Source: an uncultured Odoribacter sp. (GTDB taxonomy: Bacteria > Bacteroidota > Bacteroidia > Bacteroidales > Marinifilaceae). Taken from it: a stretch of 64,000 bases of DNA. Of the stretch, positions 53,825 to 63,029 are shown piece by piece; position 1 is the stretch's first letter; each line of letters begins with the position of its first letter. The notes beneath the pieces were generated by a model, which was given only the letters and a program-made list of their open reading frames with translations, searched no databases and was not told the origin of the DNA. Made by a program: the position numbers and the translations under genes. The DNA is taken from assembly GCA_900541415.1 (NCBI GenBank), contig UQJP01000005.1, positions 1-64,000 of the forward strand, in the 5' to 3' direction.

Positions 53825-54583
53825 ATGATTAATCCTTTAGGTCTTGGTGGTCGTAGGTATCTGATTACAGGTGCGGCTTCGGGGATGGGGCGTGAAACTG
53901 CATTGTACCTGTCTGCTTTAGGCGCAAATTTGCTTTTGGTTGATATTAATCACGAAGCTCTGGTCGCTACACAGAAAGAATGTGTAGGCCAATGTTCAAT
54001 ATTGGTTGCAGATCTGTCACAACCTCAGAGTTTACCTGATCTTGTTTTTCAGGATGTATCACGAAACGGTAAATTGCATGGTTTGGTTCATTGTGCGGGG
54101 ATTCCTTATGTTGCTCCATTGAAGATGTTAAATCGCGAAAAGGTGGAAAAAGTGATTGCAATTAATTCAATCGCCGGCTTGGAATTAGTTAAAATTTTTT
54201 CTAACAAAAGAATTTACGCGGGTGAAAAAGGTGCAATTGTTTTGATTTCTTCTGTATATGGATTAGTGGGGTCGGCAGCTAATGTTGCTTATGCTATGAG
54301 CAAAGGAGCTGTGCAAAGTATGACTAAGGCTTTAGCGATAGAGCTCGCTTCCCGTAGGATTAGGGTTAATTGTATTGCTCCGGGTTTTGTCAAAACATCG
54401 ATGGCTTCACAAATAAATCATAATTTTGATCCGGGTTATGAAGAAGTCATCGAACGTATGCATCCGTTGGGATGGGGTGAACCTAAAGATATTGCAGCTG
54501 GTGTAGCTTATTTACTGTCAGATATGGCGAAATGGGTTACTGGGGCAATAATTAGTATTGATGGAGGTTTTACAGCACAATAA
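53825..54583 (+). CDS. SDR oxidoreductase, FabG-like (first)
   Basis: The 252-aa enzyme has the NAD(P)-binding TGAASGMGRETAL, the NSIAG region and the catalytic Ser-Tyr-Lys in LISSVYGLVGSAANVAYAMS plus the following Lys. It ends WVTGAIISIDGGFTAQ, the classical SDR C-terminus. It likely reduces a 3-ketoacyl thioester on the neighbouring ACP. Confidence 0.9.
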   Translation: MINPLGLGGRRYLITGAASGMGRETALYLSALGANLLLVDINHEALVATQKECVGQCSILVADLSQPQSLPDLVFQDVSRNGKLHGLVHCAGIPYVAPLKMLNREKVEKVIAINSIAGLELVKIFSNKRIYAGEKGAIVLISSVYGLVGSAANVAYAMSKGAVQSMTKALAIELASRRIRVNCIAPGFVKTSMASQINHNFDPGYEEVIERMHPLGWGEPKDIAAGVAYLLSDMAKWVTGAIISIDGGFTAQ

Positions 54584-54587
54584 CGAT

Positions 54588-55334
54588 ATGGAACGAAAAT
54601 ATTTATTAGTGACGGGGGCATCGTCTGGTATGGGGCGTGAAATTGCCGTCCGACTGTCAGGTATTTATAATATTGTTTTATGTGGACGCGATCTTCAACG
54701 ATTGGAACAGACGGTAGAAATGTGTGATAAAAACGGGCGACACTTGATTTTCCAAGCTGATTTAGCACGAGTTGAAAGTATTGAAGAATCTTTGGGACAA
54801 TTCATAACCCAAAATGGTTGTTTTATTACTGCATTTGTACATTCGGCAGGATATATGAAGACTATTCCACTAAAGATGATTACTCCTGAGTTATTTCAAA
54901 ATTCATTTAATGTTAATGTTACAGCGGCAGCGATAATAGCCAAAGTACTTACAAAGAAGAAGGTCAACGAAGGAGCTCTGAAAAACATTGTAATAATATC
55001 GAGCAATATCAGTAGTTTTGGGGCAAAGGCTTTTTCTGCCTATGCTTCTTCGAAGGCTGCGGCTGATGGATTGATGCGTTGTCTGGCGGTAGAACTTGCG
55101 CCTAAAGTTCGGGTTAATAGTGTATTACCAGGAGGCGTTCGAACGGCAATGACAGAACATATGTATCAGGATCAGGCGTTGATTGAGCGGATGGAGGCGA
55201 GCTATCCATTGGGATTGGGGACAACAAAAGATATTTGCGGTGTAGTGGAATTTCTGCTGAGTGATAGTGCCCGTTGGATAACCGGGCAGCAAATAACCGT
55301 GGATGGGGGGAGAACTATAGATATTACCGGTTAA
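54588..55334 (+). CDS. SDR oxidoreductase, FabG-like (second)
   Basis: I start the 248-aa protein at MERKYLLVTGASSGMGRE (ATG at 54588), 4 bp after the previous stop. Catalytic Ser, Tyr and Lys lie in IISSNISSFGAKAFSAYASS and the following Lys. It is clearly related to the gene before it but quite diverged, suggesting two different reductions rather than a recent duplication. Confidence 0.9.
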   Translation: MERKYLLVTGASSGMGREIAVRLSGIYNIVLCGRDLQRLEQTVEMCDKNGRHLIFQADLARVESIEESLGQFITQNGCFITAFVHSAGYMKTIPLKMITPELFQNSFNVNVTAAAIIAKVLTKKKVNEGALKNIVIISSNISSFGAKAFSAYASSKAAADGLMRCLAVELAPKVRVNSVLPGGVRTAMTEHMYQDQALIERMEASYPLGLGTTKDICGVVEFLLSDSARWITGQQITVDGGRTIDITG

Positions 55335-55337
55335 GTA

Positions 55338-55964
55338 GTGCAAATAAAGAGAATCACAAATCACCCGGTTACTTCTAATTGTTTTGTGATTTATACCCAA
55401 AACAATTCAGTTTGTGCTATAATTGATCCGGGGACGGAAAACGATTTTTCGTTATATTCTTTTTTACGGGAAAATTTTCTTATCCCGCAATATATAATAC
55501 TTACTCATCACCATTTTGACCATATTTGGGGAGTTAATAATTTAAGACAACTTTATTCGCAGGTACAAATTGTTTGTAGCGAAAAGTGTTCGGAAATGAT
55601 TATTGACAAGAAAAAGAATTGTTCGTTATATTATAATCAGGAGGGATTTGTTTGTCCTCCGGCTGATCTGATTGTGCCGGAAAAGCAAGAGAGTTTATTA
55701 CTATGTAATCATGTACTTAAGTTTATGAGTGCTCCCGGCCATAGCTCTTCCGGTATTTTAATGGAAGTTGAAGGTAATCTGTTCACGGGTGATACTTTAA
55801 TAAAAGATGAAAAAACAGTCGTGAAATTGCCAACTTCATCGAAGTTGGATTTGTTTTCGACTATTAAATATATATCTACTCTGAAAGGTCGGGGACTGAC
55901 GGTTTATGCCGGGCATGGTCCCTCATTTGAGCTGGATGAATACGATTTAGAAAAAGCATTATGA
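55338..55964 (+). CDS. MBL-fold hydrolase, glyoxalase II-like
   Basis: The 208-aa protein starts with GTG and has the metallo-beta-lactamase signature LTHHHFDHIWG (His57, His59, Asp61, His62), a later APGHSSSG and GHGPSFELD. Small MBL proteins of this shape hydrolyse thioesters, so it could release or proofread acyl groups on the ACPs, though that is inference. It overlaps the next gene by 4 nt. Confidence 0.85.
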   Translation: MQIKRITNHPVTSNCFVIYTQNNSVCAIIDPGTENDFSLYSFLRENFLIPQYIILTHHHFDHIWGVNNLRQLYSQVQIVCSEKCSEMIIDKKKNCSLYYNQEGFVCPPADLIVPEKQESLLLCNHVLKFMSAPGHSSSGILMEVEGNLFTGDTLIKDEKTVVKLPTSSKLDLFSTIKYISTLKGRGLTVYAGHGPSFELDEYDLEKAL

Positions 55965-56623
55965 AAAAACAGATTGTAATAGTCGGTACGGGTGCTGTCG
56001 CAGCTGAGATCACTTCTAATATAGAGGATACTCCTTTTGGTGAGATTGCTGGAATAGAAATTAAGGGATATTTGGAATATTCTCAGAATATTGATGCTTA
56101 TTATAAAAAGTATGGCTTTACAAAACCTGTAATTGGTGATTTAGATACCTATCAGCCAGCCGCAGATGACTATTTCGTACTTGGAGTTGCTAATATAGGT
56201 TTCCGGCGTAAGGTGATTGCGACACTTGAATCTCGTCATGCACAATTTATTACTTTGATAAATCATACGGCAATGGTGGCTCGTACTGCTAAGATAGGAC
56301 GAGGAAATGTTATTAATCCAATGTGTATGATCGGGCCAAATGTGGAATTGGGAGATTTCAATATTCTTACTTCGGGTAGTATTCTAAGCCATGATTGTAA
56401 GGTGGGCGATAATAATGCATTTTCTACTGCTTTACTTTGTGGACATGTTACAGTTGGAAACGATAATACATTTGGCATACGGGGTACGGTTGTCCCGCAT
56501 GTAACGATAGGAAATCGTAATATGATTCAGGCGGGTATGATTGTTGATAAAGATGTGGCTGATGATTCGACCGTTTTTCATCGATTTAAAGAAAAAGTAA
56601 TAGCTATACCAAAATCTGAATAA
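55961..56623 (+). CDS. Acyltransferase of the PglD/NeuD family
   Basis: The 220-aa protein has an N-terminal Rossmann-like part (IVIVGTGAVAAEITSNIED) and a left-handed beta-helix of hexapeptide repeats (AKIGRGNVINPMCMIGPNVE; VGNDNTFGIRGTVVPHVTIG). PglD and NeuD acetylate amino or sialic sugars from acetyl-CoA. Here the expected catalytic His may be in SHDCKVGDNN. Given its neighbours it could transfer the acyl group assembled on the ACPs. Confidence 0.85.
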   Translation: MKKQIVIVGTGAVAAEITSNIEDTPFGEIAGIEIKGYLEYSQNIDAYYKKYGFTKPVIGDLDTYQPAADDYFVLGVANIGFRRKVIATLESRHAQFITLINHTAMVARTAKIGRGNVINPMCMIGPNVELGDFNILTSGSILSHDCKVGDNNAFSTALLCGHVTVGNDNTFGIRGTVVPHVTIGNRNMIQAGMIVDKDVADDSTVFHRFKEKVIAIPKSE

Positions 56624-56629
56624 AACTAA

Positions 56630-57844
56630 ATGAATTCGGTTTTCAGATTTTTATGGCGTGCTTACCGTAAAGCGGTACGTATCTTACGTAATGTTGGATA
56701 TGATATAAAAGTGATGTGGGGACGTATGGGGGGGTCTCCTTATATGAAAGAGGAGTTGGATTTAGTGATTTTCGATGATCTTTTTCCATCGCCTTTGACA
56801 CTGTTTCGTGTATTGGAATTTGAAAAATATATGAATCGGTGGCAAAAAACAATGGTTTTCAGTTCTGCTCCCGAATTCGATAATTTTCTGCATCAATATA
56901 GTAAGATTTCGAGTCATGTGGATAGAATACATCGTTTTCGTCACGAAGCTGTTCATGCGCGGTGTGCTTATTTTATATTTTTGCATAATTCCCGTACGTT
57001 TTTACGTTTTATTGAACTTAACCGGATTCCCTTTGTTTTTACGCTTTATCCGGGAGGTGGCTTTTGGTTTGAACAGCCTGAAAGTGATAAGACATTACGT
57101 CGTATTTTTAGGTCTCCTTATTTTTATAAAGTCATTGTAAGTCAGAATATTGTTGAAGAGTACTTGTTAAAAAAAGGGTTATGTTCTAAAGAGCATATTG
57201 TACGCGTTGCAGGTTCTCCTTACAAAGTTGAAGGTAAAGTATTTCGTAAAGAAAATCGGGATACGTTTGATATTGCTTTTTGTGCTGCCAAATATATGCC
57301 GAAGGGAATTGACAAAGGGTATGATTTATTTATTGAAACATGTAAAATTTTGGTACATGAAATTCCTAATTTGAAGGTACATGTTATAGGTAATTATGAC
57401 ACTTCGGATGTTGATGTTGGTGAACTCGACCATATTATTACTTTTTATGGTTTACAATCAATGCAGAAACTTCGTGAAATATTTGCAGGTGTTGATATTA
57501 TACTTTCTCCCAACCGCGCGAATGTGCTTCATCCCGGTGCTTTCGACGGATTTCCAACTGGTTCGGTGGGAATCGCTGCTATGGAAGGAGCTGCGATGTT
57601 TGTAACAGATGAGTTGGGACAAAATGAATTTTTTACTCCGGGAATCCAAATAGAGATAATAGATCATAATCCTAAAAACATAGCGGCAAAAATAATCGGC
57701 TATGTAAGGGAGCCGGGAAAACTTCGTAACCTGCAAATTGAAGGTCAGAAAAGAATGTTGAGGTTGATCGAAGATGATGTGCAGATGCCGGCCCGCTATC
57801 AGGTATTAGAAGAAGTAATAGGTAAAAGCTATGGCATTAGTTAA
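56630..57844 (+). CDS. Glycosyltransferase (GT4/GT1-like, GT-B fold)
   Basis: The 404-aa protein lacks signal and membrane segments. The C-terminal half shows a GT-B nucleotide-binding region (FAGVDIILSPNRANVLHPGA; DGFPTGSVGIAAMEGAAMFV), resembling family GT4 retaining transferases. The sugar and acceptor are unknown. It overlaps the next gene by 14 nt. Confidence 0.8.
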   Translation: MNSVFRFLWRAYRKAVRILRNVGYDIKVMWGRMGGSPYMKEELDLVIFDDLFPSPLTLFRVLEFEKYMNRWQKTMVFSSAPEFDNFLHQYSKISSHVDRIHRFRHEAVHARCAYFIFLHNSRTFLRFIELNRIPFVFTLYPGGGFWFEQPESDKTLRRIFRSPYFYKVIVSQNIVEEYLLKKGLCSKEHIVRVAGSPYKVEGKVFRKENRDTFDIAFCAAKYMPKGIDKGYDLFIETCKILVHEIPNLKVHVIGNYDTSDVDVGELDHIITFYGLQSMQKLREIFAGVDIILSPNRANVLHPGAFDGFPTGSVGIAAMEGAAMFVTDELGQNEFFTPGIQIEIIDHNPKNIAAKIIGYVREPGKLRNLQIEGQKRMLRLIEDDVQMPARYQVLEEVIGKSYGIS

Positions 57845-58652
57845 TGATACAACTTTTCCTCGTGTATCCGTACAGATGATAACTTACAATCATGCTCCCT
57901 ATATTGCTCAGGCAATAGAAGGAGTTATGGCTCAGAAGACTAATTTTACATTTGAGTTAGTTATCTCGGATGATTGCAGTTCGGATGGTACACGTGAAAT
58001 ATGTAGACAATATGCCGAACGTTATCCCGATAAAATTAAGCTGTTATTACCTGAAAAAAATTTGGGAATGAGTGCTAATGCTGCGTTGTGCATGGCAAAT
58101 TGCAAGGGTGAGTATATTGCAATCTGTGAAGGGGATGATTACTGGACTGAACCATTCAAATTGCAAAAACAGGTTGATTTTCTGGATATGAACGCTGAAT
58201 ATGCTTTTTGTTGTCATCGTTTTAAGTGCTATAACCAGGAGAATGGGACTTGGTCTGATGATTATGCAGCATTATATTATAAAGATGGAGAAGATTTAGA
58301 GATAACGCGAAAATTATTTTTTCAAACATGGATTACACATCCCTTGACGACAGTATATCGCCGTTCTATGCGTAATTTGACCATTGAAAGTAAATATAAA
58401 AATTTTCGGGATATTCATCTTTTTTACTCTTTATTAAAGAGAGGGAAGGGTATTAGTTTCAATAGTTTTATGGGAGTTTATCGGATGCACATGGGGGGAG
58501 TCTCGAGTAAGGTTGATAAAGTAAAGAATCATAGAACTCAATGGAATATATATTATTCGCTTTGGAAGAGAAATTGGTCAGATGTTGAATTGACTAAAAT
58601 TTTGGCAATAAAGAGTATCGTCATGATTAAGCTTTTATTTATGAGAAAATAA
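57831..58652 (+). CDS. Glycosyltransferase family 2 protein
   Basis: The 273-aa protein has the GT2 opening VSVQMITYNHAPYIAQAIEG, the DxD region ICEGDDYWTEPFKLQKQVDF and LVISDDCSSDGT. It is a cytoplasmic inverting glycosyltransferase that adds a sugar to the growing repeat unit. A gap of 241 bp follows, with no gene and no clear promoter, before wecB. Confidence 0.9.
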   Translation: MALVNDTTFPRVSVQMITYNHAPYIAQAIEGVMAQKTNFTFELVISDDCSSDGTREICRQYAERYPDKIKLLLPEKNLGMSANAALCMANCKGEYIAICEGDDYWTEPFKLQKQVDFLDMNAEYAFCCHRFKCYNQENGTWSDDYAALYYKDGEDLEITRKLFFQTWITHPLTTVYRRSMRNLTIESKYKNFRDIHLFYSLLKRGKGISFNSFMGVYRMHMGGVSSKVDKVKNHRTQWNIYYSLWKRNWSDVELTKILAIKSIVMIKLLFMRK

Positions 58653-58893
58653 ATAATGTTAGTGCTGTCTCTCTTAAACTATACCTCTTTTCTTTTGTTT
58701 TCTTTTCATTTTTGAATCTTACGATAAATATGTTTGTTGTGTCCTGTCTTTTTGTGAGGCTAAGTGAGTGGGGAACTAAGAAACGATAAGAATTTATCTT
58801 TTGTTTGTTTTACAGTTTGGTTTAGTTATAGAGATATAGAAAGAAGTTTTAATTGGTGTATGTAAATGAGGTTGAAAATAGGAAATTAATATA

Positions 58894-60021
58894 ATGAAAA
58901 AAGTATTATTGGTTTTTGGTACTCGGCCTGAGGCGATCAAGATGGCTCCGCTTGTTAAGGAGTTTTTGAAATATAAGGACGAATTTGGTGTAAAAGTATG
59001 TGTTACTGCTCAGCATCGGCAGATGCTTGATCAGGTTCTTGACTTTTTTGAAATAATTCCTGATTACGATTTAAATTTGATGAAACTCGATCAAACTCTT
59101 AATGGTTTGATTGCTAATATTTTAGTGGATATAAAGGTGGTTTTGGATAATTTTGCACCTGATTATGTATTGGTTCATGGAGATACTGCTACTTCAATGG
59201 CAGCAGCCTTAGCTGCTTATTTCTCACGATGTAAAGTTGCACATGTTGAGGCTGGTTTAAGAACTTATAATAAATGGTCTCCTTTCCCGGAGGAAATGAA
59301 TCGACAAATTACAGGAAGATTAGCAGATATTCATTTTGCCCCCACGGAACAAGCTGCTTATAATTTATTGCGGGAAGGTATAGGCACAAAGAATATAGGC
59401 GTAACTGGTAATACTGTTATTGATGCTTTACAGGAGAGTGTCAAAAAGGTCAATTCAATCGGTTATACCAATGAAGAAATCCGGAATTTGAAAACATTTT
59501 TGATTCCTGACAAAAAAATAATTTTAGTGACAGGACATCGACGAGAAAATTTTGGACAAGGTTTTATAAATATTTGCCATGCACTTCGCGATATAGCACA
59601 AATGTGTCAGGATATTCAGATCGTGTATCCTGTACATTTAAATCCTAATGTTCAAAAGCCAGTTCATGATATTTTAATGGGAATTACTAATGTATTCTTA
59701 ACTTCTCCGTTAAGTTATCCTTCTTTTGTTTGGTTAATGGACAAAGCTCATATCATATTGACTGATAGTGGTGGGGTACAGGAGGAAGCTCCTTCATTGG
59801 GAAAACCGGTTTTAGTAATGAGGGATACGACAGAACGCCCGGAAGCGATAGAGGCTGGTACAGTTGTATTGGTTGGTACTGATCGTTCGAAAATAGTTAC
59901 GGAATGTATGGATTTAATTAATAATCAAGAGCGTTACAACCGGATGAGTTTGATTAAAAATCCTTATGGAGATGGTAGAGCTTGTCAGAGAATAGTTGAA
60001 TTTTTGAGAAATGAAGGATAA
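58894..60021 (+). CDS. wecB: UDP-N-acetylglucosamine 2-epimerase
   Basis: The 375-aa enzyme interconverts UDP-GlcNAc and UDP-ManNAc. Motifs are FGTRPEAIKMAPLVKEF, VHGDTATSMAAALAAYF, AHVEAGLRTYNKWSPFPEEM, TGHRRENFGQG and DSGGVQEEAPSLGKPVLVMR, which carry its catalytic and binding residues. It supplies ManNAc or a derivative to the glycan. It overlaps the next gene by 11 nt. Confidence 0.95.
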   Translation: MKKVLLVFGTRPEAIKMAPLVKEFLKYKDEFGVKVCVTAQHRQMLDQVLDFFEIIPDYDLNLMKLDQTLNGLIANILVDIKVVLDNFAPDYVLVHGDTATSMAAALAAYFSRCKVAHVEAGLRTYNKWSPFPEEMNRQITGRLADIHFAPTEQAAYNLLREGIGTKNIGVTGNTVIDALQESVKKVNSIGYTNEEIRNLKTFLIPDKKIILVTGHRRENFGQGFINICHALRDIAQMCQDIQIVYPVHLNPNVQKPVHDILMGITNVFLTSPLSYPSFVWLMDKAHIILTDSGGVQEEAPSLGKPVLVMRDTTERPEAIEAGTVVLVGTDRSKIVTECMDLINNQERYNRMSLIKNPYGDGRACQRIVEFLRNEG

Positions 60022-61120
60022 AAGACTTTTGTATTTGATGCATGTTCCATGGGCATGGATAAAGCAACGTCCTCATTTCCTTGCAGAAGCTTTGTCTCAG
60101 GATTTCGAGGTTGAAGTTGTGTATAAACATCCTTTGAAAGTATCCAAACGGAACCTGATAAGTCATATAAAGCCAATTTTTCCTGTAAAGGGTTTTTGGC
60201 AACTGCCTTTTCAAAAAATTCCTCTATTGAAATATTTTTCTTTTTTAGATGTGGTTAATTGTTGGTTGGCTTGGTTAGGAACTCCTAGATTAAGTCAATT
60301 TAAATATGTGTGGTTTACAAGTGTGACTTTATACCCGGCTATATCTTGTTTATTATCATCGAAAACAAAGGTGATATGGGATTGTATGGATGATGAATTA
60401 GAGTTTGAATCAGTTCGTAATAATCCTGCTTTACTGGAAAAATATACGCGGGCAGAGAAAGATTTGATGCGAAGGGCCGATTTCATTTTTTGTTCGAGCG
60501 AATATCTTAGCCAAAAAATTATAGCAAGAAGCGGAGTCGAAAGGGAGATTACGATTGTTAATAACGCTATTCAGTTACCGGTTAATAAGGAAAGAGAATG
60601 TTCTCCGAATTTTGAAATGATTAGGAAATTGGATAATATTTTTATGTATATAGGAGCCGTATCTGCTTGGTTTGATTGGGATTGTATTATAAACATGTTA
60701 CAGCAGAATCCTGAAGCAAATGTTGTAATTGTTGGTCCTGTCGATGTAGAAAAAGTAGAACATTCCAGATTGTATTATGTTGGTAGTGTTGCTCGTGATA
60801 ATATATTTGAATTAATGTCTTATGCTAAGGCTTTAATCATGCCGTTCAAGATAAATGAATTGATTCGTTCTGTAAATCCGGTGAAACTTTATGAATATAT
60901 TTTTGCTAATCGTGTTGTAATAGCCCCTGCTTACAGTGAAAGTCAGAAATTCAAAGACTATGTTTATTTGTATGATGATAAAGATATGTTTAGCATTTTG
61001 GCAAGAAATGTAATAGAAGGGAAAATTCAGCCTAAGAAATCGGACCAACAAAATATAGAGTTTGTACAAAATAATCAATGGTGCAATCGTTATCAGCAAA
61101 TAAGGAGCAAGATAGGGTAA
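60011..61120 (+). CDS. Glycosyltransferase (GT1/GT4-like)
   Basis: The 369-aa protein shows a GT-B pattern: LMHVPWAWIKQRPHFLAEAL at the N-terminus, the segment DCMDDELEFESVRNNPALLE, and the C-terminal SYAKALIMPFKINELIRSVN and PVKLYEYIFANRVVIAPAYS. The latter matches the acceptor-donor region of TuaH/WsaF-like teichuronic or exopolysaccharide transferases. The next gene begins inside its 3' end. Confidence 0.82.
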   Translation: MKDKRLLYLMHVPWAWIKQRPHFLAEALSQDFEVEVVYKHPLKVSKRNLISHIKPIFPVKGFWQLPFQKIPLLKYFSFLDVVNCWLAWLGTPRLSQFKYVWFTSVTLYPAISCLLSSKTKVIWDCMDDELEFESVRNNPALLEKYTRAEKDLMRRADFIFCSSEYLSQKIIARSGVEREITIVNNAIQLPVNKERECSPNFEMIRKLDNIFMYIGAVSAWFDWDCIINMLQQNPEANVVIVGPVDVEKVEHSRLYYVGSVARDNIFELMSYAKALIMPFKINELIRSVNPVKLYEYIFANRVVIAPAYSESQKFKDYVYLYDDKDMFSILARNVIEGKIQPKKSDQQNIEFVQNNQWCNRYQQIRSKIG

Positions 61121-62307
61121 AATCTGGTTTCTGGGGAACAGATTTCTGGTTTTTGTTACTGTATTCTTTATTGCCTGGAATTTATAAAATTCTGGGTAAT
61201 CAGTTATTGATGTTGGGATGCCTGCCTATTATTGTTTATATGCTTTATAGGTGGCGTAGCGAGATCCGGATTTATAAAATCGATACCATTTTTTTACTAT
61301 TGATAATTTATCTGGGTTTACAGAGTGTGGCTTGGATGTTATTTCCCAACGTAAATAAAACCGGGATTGCTATGGGAATATTTATGGATATTATTCCGAT
61401 GGCAGGTTATGTGTTGGCGAAAGGTATGGATTTTAAATATTTTGCTCAGGTATTGATTCGGGTAATTTTTGTGCACTGTATTATTGGCATTATTCTTTAT
61501 CCGCCTTTCCGGATCACTTCTGCAAGTAACCCTATTGTAAATACGTTAGTTGAAGGTGTTGCTTTTGGACGAATGGCGAGTGTTTCCGGGTCATTGGGGT
61601 TTGGAAATTTATTAATGACAGGTTTTATTTTGTCGTTCTTTTTTGCCAGACGTTATTTGCCTTTGATGTTAATCTGTTTGATATTTTCTGCACAACGTAG
61701 TGCATGGGTCGGCGGTTTTTTTGTTTTGATCGTTTACGTCCTGGGATTACTTAAAAATTTCAAATTAGCTAAAGTGTTTTCTTTTATTTTAGTGGCTATA
61801 GTCTTGGTTTTGGGAATTTTTTGGTTTGTCGATTCTATTTTGGGAATTGATTTGGGTTTTATCACCTCTCGTTTTTCTGAATTGACTACGGCTGGTTCTG
61901 AGAGAGATTTTCTTTGGAAAGCCGGTATTGATAATTTTAAGTCTTATCCTTTAGGTGTGGGCGTGGGACAAGTGGGGCAAATCGCTTCTCGGGCCGACGG
62001 TGCTGAAAGTGCTTTTGCTCTTGTGCCTGACGGCGATTATTTTCGGGTATTGTCAGAATTTGGAATTGTTGGTGGGTTATATTATGCTATTACCCTCTTT
62101 TTCTTTTTTCTTATTCTGTTATTTGTAAAATTAACAACAATTTCCCAGCAGGCAATAGTTGCTTTAATGGGTGGTAATTTGATTCAAATGATTGGTTCGA
62201 ATGTAAGTGAGTTTTATTTTACAAACTTTATTTATTGGATCGTTTTTGGATACTTTTTTATTCTTGTCGGCAAAGTCATTTCGTTTAAAAGATTTCAGAG
62301 TACATGA
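61078..62307 (+). CDS. O-antigen polymerase/ligase-like membrane protein (Wzy/WaaL)
   Basis: The 409-aa protein has 11-12 helices and the Wzy_C-type periplasmic loop with SRFSELTTAGSERDFLWKAG followed by YPLGVGVGQVG. Position in a Wzx-type locus favours a Wzy polymerase. The assigned start at 61078 overlaps the previous gene by 43 nt; a GTG at 61081 is also possible. The end overlaps the next start by 4 nt. Confidence 0.85.
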   Translation: MVQSLSANKEQDRVKSGFWGTDFWFLLLYSLLPGIYKILGNQLLMLGCLPIIVYMLYRWRSEIRIYKIDTIFLLLIIYLGLQSVAWMLFPNVNKTGIAMGIFMDIIPMAGYVLAKGMDFKYFAQVLIRVIFVHCIIGIILYPPFRITSASNPIVNTLVEGVAFGRMASVSGSLGFGNLLMTGFILSFFFARRYLPLMLICLIFSAQRSAWVGGFFVLIVYVLGLLKNFKLAKVFSFILVAIVLVLGIFWFVDSILGIDLGFITSRFSELTTAGSERDFLWKAGIDNFKSYPLGVGVGQVGQIASRADGAESAFALVPDGDYFRVLSEFGIVGGLYYAITLFFFFLILLFVKLTTISQQAIVALMGGNLIQMIGSNVSEFYFTNFIYWIVFGYFFILVGKVISFKRFQST

Positions 62308-63029
62308 TTTCTGTATGTATTGCCACATATAATGGAGAACAGAATATAAAACAGCAACTTGAGAGTATTTTGGTGCAGTTGGATGATGAAGACGAAGTTG
62401 TTGTTTCGGATGACGGTAGTAGCGATGAAACTTTGAATATAATCAGTCGTTTCGCTGACTCTCGGATTCGCATATTTTATCATAATAAAAAAAATGTCAG
62501 CAGTCGTTCTGCAGGCCATATCTATACAGCTGCAAATTTTGGTAATGCTCTTAGGCAAGTTCGTGGAGATTATGTATTTCTTGCAGATCAAGATGATATT
62601 TGGGTTAGCGGACGAGTTGAGAAAATGAAAAATGCTTTGGCTGATCATCTTTTAGTTTATTGTAATTTTTCGGTTATAGATTCGAAAGGAGATATTATTC
62701 AGGAAAATTACTTTAAGGTGAATCCAGTTAGCTGTAGTTTATTCAAAAATATATTGCGGATGCCTTTTTACGGATGTTGTATGGCTTTTCGTAAAGAATT
62801 GTTGAATAGTGTTTTACCCTTCCCTTCAAAGTTACTTTTACACGATAATTGGATCGGAATGATTGCTTTAAAGCGGGGAAAGGTTTTTTATATAGAGGAA
62901 GTCTTGCATCTTTATCGTAAACATTCGAATAATGTGTCTGGTGCAACAGGCAAAAGTAAAAATTCACTCTTCTATAGGCTTTGGTATAGAGCCATATTTT
63001 ATTTCCAAATTAGAAAATATCTTAAATGA
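62304..63029 (+). CDS. Glycosyltransferase family 2 protein
   Basis: The 241-aa protein has ISVCIATYNGEQNIKQQLES, VVSDDGSSDETLNII and the DxD-type FLADQDDIWVSGRVEKM. This is the rhamnosyltransferase-like branch of GT2 (ADQDDIW). Combined with the rfbA start at 63921 it makes rhamnose or another dTDP-6-deoxysugar a plausible donor. Confidence 0.9.
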   Translation: MISVCIATYNGEQNIKQQLESILVQLDDEDEVVVSDDGSSDETLNIISRFADSRIRIFYHNKKNVSSRSAGHIYTAANFGNALRQVRGDYVFLADQDDIWVSGRVEKMKNALADHLLVYCNFSVIDSKGDIIQENYFKVNPVSCSLFKNILRMPFYGCCMAFRKELLNSVLPFPSKLLLHDNWIGMIALKRGKVFYIEEVLHLYRKHSNNVSGATGKSKNSLFYRLWYRAIFYFQIRKYLK

